64,000 bases of DNA from Adiantum capillus-veneris (taxonomy: Eukaryota > Streptophyta > Polypodiopsida > Polypodiales > Pteridaceae). Under the pieces are notes generated by a model. That model worked only from the letters and a program-made list of their open reading frames with translations, was not told where the DNA came from and did not search any database. A program made the position numbers and the translations under genes. Shown here one piece after another: positions 61,797 through 64,000 of this stretch; the stretch's first letter is position 1, and each line of letters opens with the position of its first letter. Location of the stretch: contig CM043971.1 in NCBI GenBank assembly GCA_014529385.2, positions 91,189,340-91,253,339 on the forward strand, written 5' to 3'.

Positions 61797-63664
61797 ATGG
61801 AGGCTCCAGCTCCACCACAGAGGGACTCTTCCGAAGCCCCCTCGCCCGACCCCGCTGAGCCCACCATTCGACTTGCTCTCTCATCGACAGAGCAAGCGAG
61901 CCTAGCTGCAGAGGTAGAGCGCTTGCAGGCGACTTCTGTCATCTGCAAGATTCTCGGCACCCGACCCAGCAGAGGAGAGCTACGTGACCTTCTCTAGGCC
62001 TGCCTTCTTGCAGAGGTGGGCAAGATCTTGGACGTACAGATACTCGGATGAGGCTACTATCAGATCGAGTTTGAGACCTCCGAGATGGCGTCCAAGGTCA
62101 TCGCCATGAGTCCATTGACCATCCGAGTAGCTCGAGCCCACTTTCGACAGTCGAGACATGGTTTTGACCCTGCTTCGGATGTTCTGGTAGAGGAGGCACA
62201 CATCCCCATCTCCGTCTGCTTTCCTGGTTTGCGGAGGGAGTACTTACCACTTTTGTCCAGGATAGGCTCAGCGATTGGGACTGTCTTGGAGACACTTCGC
62301 ACGGCAGCCTCAGTAGCTGCCAAGGCGGCTGGCATTCCCTCAGTTTGCGTTCTGGTCAGGGACACTTACACGCTCCCGAAGGTCATTCTTCTTCCTCGAG
62401 TGAGTGGAGGTTGGTTTAGACAGAGCGTGGAGTATTCGGGCCTCCCGAACCAGTGCTTCATTTGTCGACAGGTGGGCCATCTCACGAAGGCCTGTCCACG
62501 GAGGAGGCCTCGTCCTACACCACAAACTTAGCCCCAACTTACAAGGGTTGGCCAACAGCCACAGGTAGAGACACAACGCACACATGCAGAGCCACCCTTC
62601 GAGCCTGGGGCTCCAGCGGAGGAGGGATGGCAGCAGGTCCCTGGTTGACGAGGCAGGGGCCACAGCGACAGCTTGGCACTTAGAGTGATCCTCACGCGCC
62701 TACCCAGTAGCAGTGGGTTCCGACGGGGAACTGTTTTGGTCCTCTTCAGCAGGATGAGGTCCCTGCTCCATCCCCACCTCAGCTTCACCCTCGAAAGACC
62801 CCCCCCTCCCCCCCCTCCCCCAGAGTTTCCCCCCCTCCTCATCTTCCTCCCCCCCACCTCCTGCTCCCGCCGCCTCTTCCCCCCCCGCCCGTCTACCTCT
62901 GCCGCTCCCCCCCGTCCCTCCTCTCCACCTCTTCCCCCTGCTCCTACTCCCCCTCTCCCACTCCAGTTCCACAGGCGACCTAGGGGGCATGGCCATCTCC
63001 GGCTCCTAGGAGATCTCTTGGCAACGCCTTTGCCACGAGTTGCTTGGCAAGAGAGCGACAACCTTTCTTGCGAACCCCTCTACAGGTACATAGTCTCCCC
63101 TTGCAGCTATCCCTCGTGGTCTGACGAGCATCCACATTCGGCACCGATGGGACTTCTTCGACTACGACTTTACTCGTTTTCTTGGCAACCCCTCAGCACA
63201 CCATGAGGCAGCCTGCTTCAGGGTCCATGTTTTGTTCCTTGCAGCTAGGGGGATAGAAGCCTTGGACTCAGAGGTTGCCTTCTCTTTTCCCCTTTGCGGC
63301 AGGGATTAGACTGAGTGGACTCTCAACTTAGTGTTGGTGTGGTTGCACACACAGGTCCTAGAGTTCTCTCACCACATGGGAGAACTAGGAGTTACAGACA
63401 TGCTTCAGACTTTGTGGCCATTGGCCAAGTTTTCGGTGACCCCTCCAGATACAGCAGGCTGTAGAAACATTGTGGTTTACTTCTTTGCTGATACGCAGTG
63501 CTTGCCATGCTATGTACACATTCATGAGGACTCCTAGATAGAGGAGGTTGCTTTACATACGGCTCGCTCTACTTGGGCTTGGGCCAGGCACTCGTTGCAG
63601 TCACGCCTATCTAGAGGACGCTCGGATGCGGATTACTCCCCATCCAAGCCAGCCTCGAAGATAG
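61797..63664 (+). pseudogene. LINE O ORF1, broken by stops and shifts
   Basis: Starts MEAPAPPQRDSSEAPSPDPA. A TAG at 61,995-61,997 (LINE E has Gln here) and a TGA at about 62,049 (LINE E has Arg) interrupt it. It then runs through MASKVIAMSPLTIRVARAHF and an intact knuckle CFICRQVGHLTKAC to a stop near 62,530. The Pro-rich linker and C-terminal domain (FSHHMGELGVTD, about 63,370) are frameshifted. It ends, by comparison with LINE E, at TAG 63,662-63,664. Confidence 0.87.
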
Positions 63665-63707
63665 CACGTTTAGCTACTGCGGCAACATTTGTTCTCTCTC
63701 GCTCCCC

Positions 63708-64000
63708 ATGAGGATCATCTCATGGAACGTGCAGGGACTTGGTGGGCCCCCGTTTCAGAGTCAGCGGGGCCGATTGCGTCAGAAGCTTCAACGCTGCTTT
63801 GTGGGAGGAGAGATTGGTCTCCTTATGCTACAGGAGCACCATTTGTGTGAGAGCCACATTAGACATTGTGGCGATCTCTTACGTGGTCGATATGATACTT
63901 TTTGGTCAACTGCTTTTGGACCTGGAGGCATCCAGGGTGGGGTATGTATGACTATTGCGGATTCTTTGCAGCAGGCCATTGTGGGCAGAGGGATTATTGT
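63708..64000 (+). CDS. LINE O ORF2, N-terminal endonuclease, open to window edge
   Basis: Starts MRIISWNVQGLGG with LMLQEHHLCESHIRHCGD and AFGPGGIQGGVCMTIAD, matching the APE-type endonuclease of LINE E without any stop up to position 64,000 (97 codons). Whether the rest is open cannot be seen. The start lies 43 bp after the ORF1 stop, as in LINE E. Confidence 0.85.
   Translation, partial: MRIISWNVQGLGGPPFQSQRGRLRQKLQRCFVGGEIGLLMLQEHHLCESHIRHCGDLLRGRYDTFWSTAFGPGGIQGGVCMTIADSLQQAIVGRGII

Larger units (their letters stand above)
61340..64000 (+). mobile_element. L1-type LINE O, 5' part, runs off window
   Basis: Third copy of the LINE E/F family, on the plus strand. It has a C-rich 5' UTR (about 61,340-61,796), ORF1 (61,797-63,664) and the start of ORF2 (63,708 to the edge). 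It is inserted in the RNase H region of the caulimovirid-like relic. Its exact 5' end and TSD cannot be set without the 3' flank. Confidence 0.88.

Overview
This window looks like nuclear DNA of a land plant with a large, repeat-rich genome. The evidence is nested LTR retrotransposons (Ty3/Gypsy and Ty1/Copia), three copies of one L1-type LINE, a hAT transposon relic, an endogenous caulimovirid-like (pararetrovirus) relic, very long dinucleotide microsatellites, and one host gene with spliceosomal introns. There are no bacterial operons, CRISPR arrays, rRNA genes or phage genes. The species cannot be named from the sequence. A fern, lycophyte or other non-model plant is possible, but that is a guess.

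1-23,097 is a four-level nest that can be peeled apart from target-site duplications (TSDs). The outermost element, Gypsy A (minus strand; gag at 1-1485, leader and LTR at 21,759-23,097), was split by Copia B (1497-21,758, minus; TSD TGATC; LTRs about 4% diverged). Copia B was split by LINE E (3751-18,901, minus; 14-bp TSD). The 3' UTR of LINE E was split by Gypsy C (3856-12,296, plus; TSD GGGAG). Gypsy C has 1481-bp LTRs that differ at only 3 positions and a single open 1736-codon gag-pol frame with a C-terminal chromodomain-like segment. It is the only element here that looks intact and recently active.

23,098-31,249 holds a promoter-like stretch with a telo-box, immediately followed by Gypsy D, a decayed relative of C with a truncated 3' LTR. 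31,250-38,062 is a mosaic of Gypsy debris: LTR fragment K, pol fragment J on the minus strand, and gag-protease element I. The 5' LTR of I carries a hAT transposon relic. 38,063-47,048 is a non-autonomous LTR element (G/H) with only about 0.7 kb between its LTRs; its 3' LTR is split by LINE F (minus).

47,379-49,136 carries three exons of a host gene whose product resembles the DUF1499 family. The first visible intron appears to be of the GC-AG class, and the 5' exons are not found. 49,137-57,058 is AT-rich, with local tandem repeats and hairpins, another Gypsy LTR start (L), a pol-deleted Copia (M), a decayed Gypsy reverse-transcriptase fragment (N) and two microsatellite blocks. 57,060-61,330 is the broken caulimovirid-like element. 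61,340-64,000 is LINE O (plus), which truncates that relic and runs off the window.

The elements share features that hint at a common regulatory vocabulary: a conserved AAATACCGAAAGGGGCGCC block next to AATAAA in several LTRs, a GAGGACG...GATTT block before the polypurine tract, and repeated GGGCTGAAAAC words. Broken genes carry mostly C-to-T or G-to-A changes, as expected from deamination of methylated cytosines.
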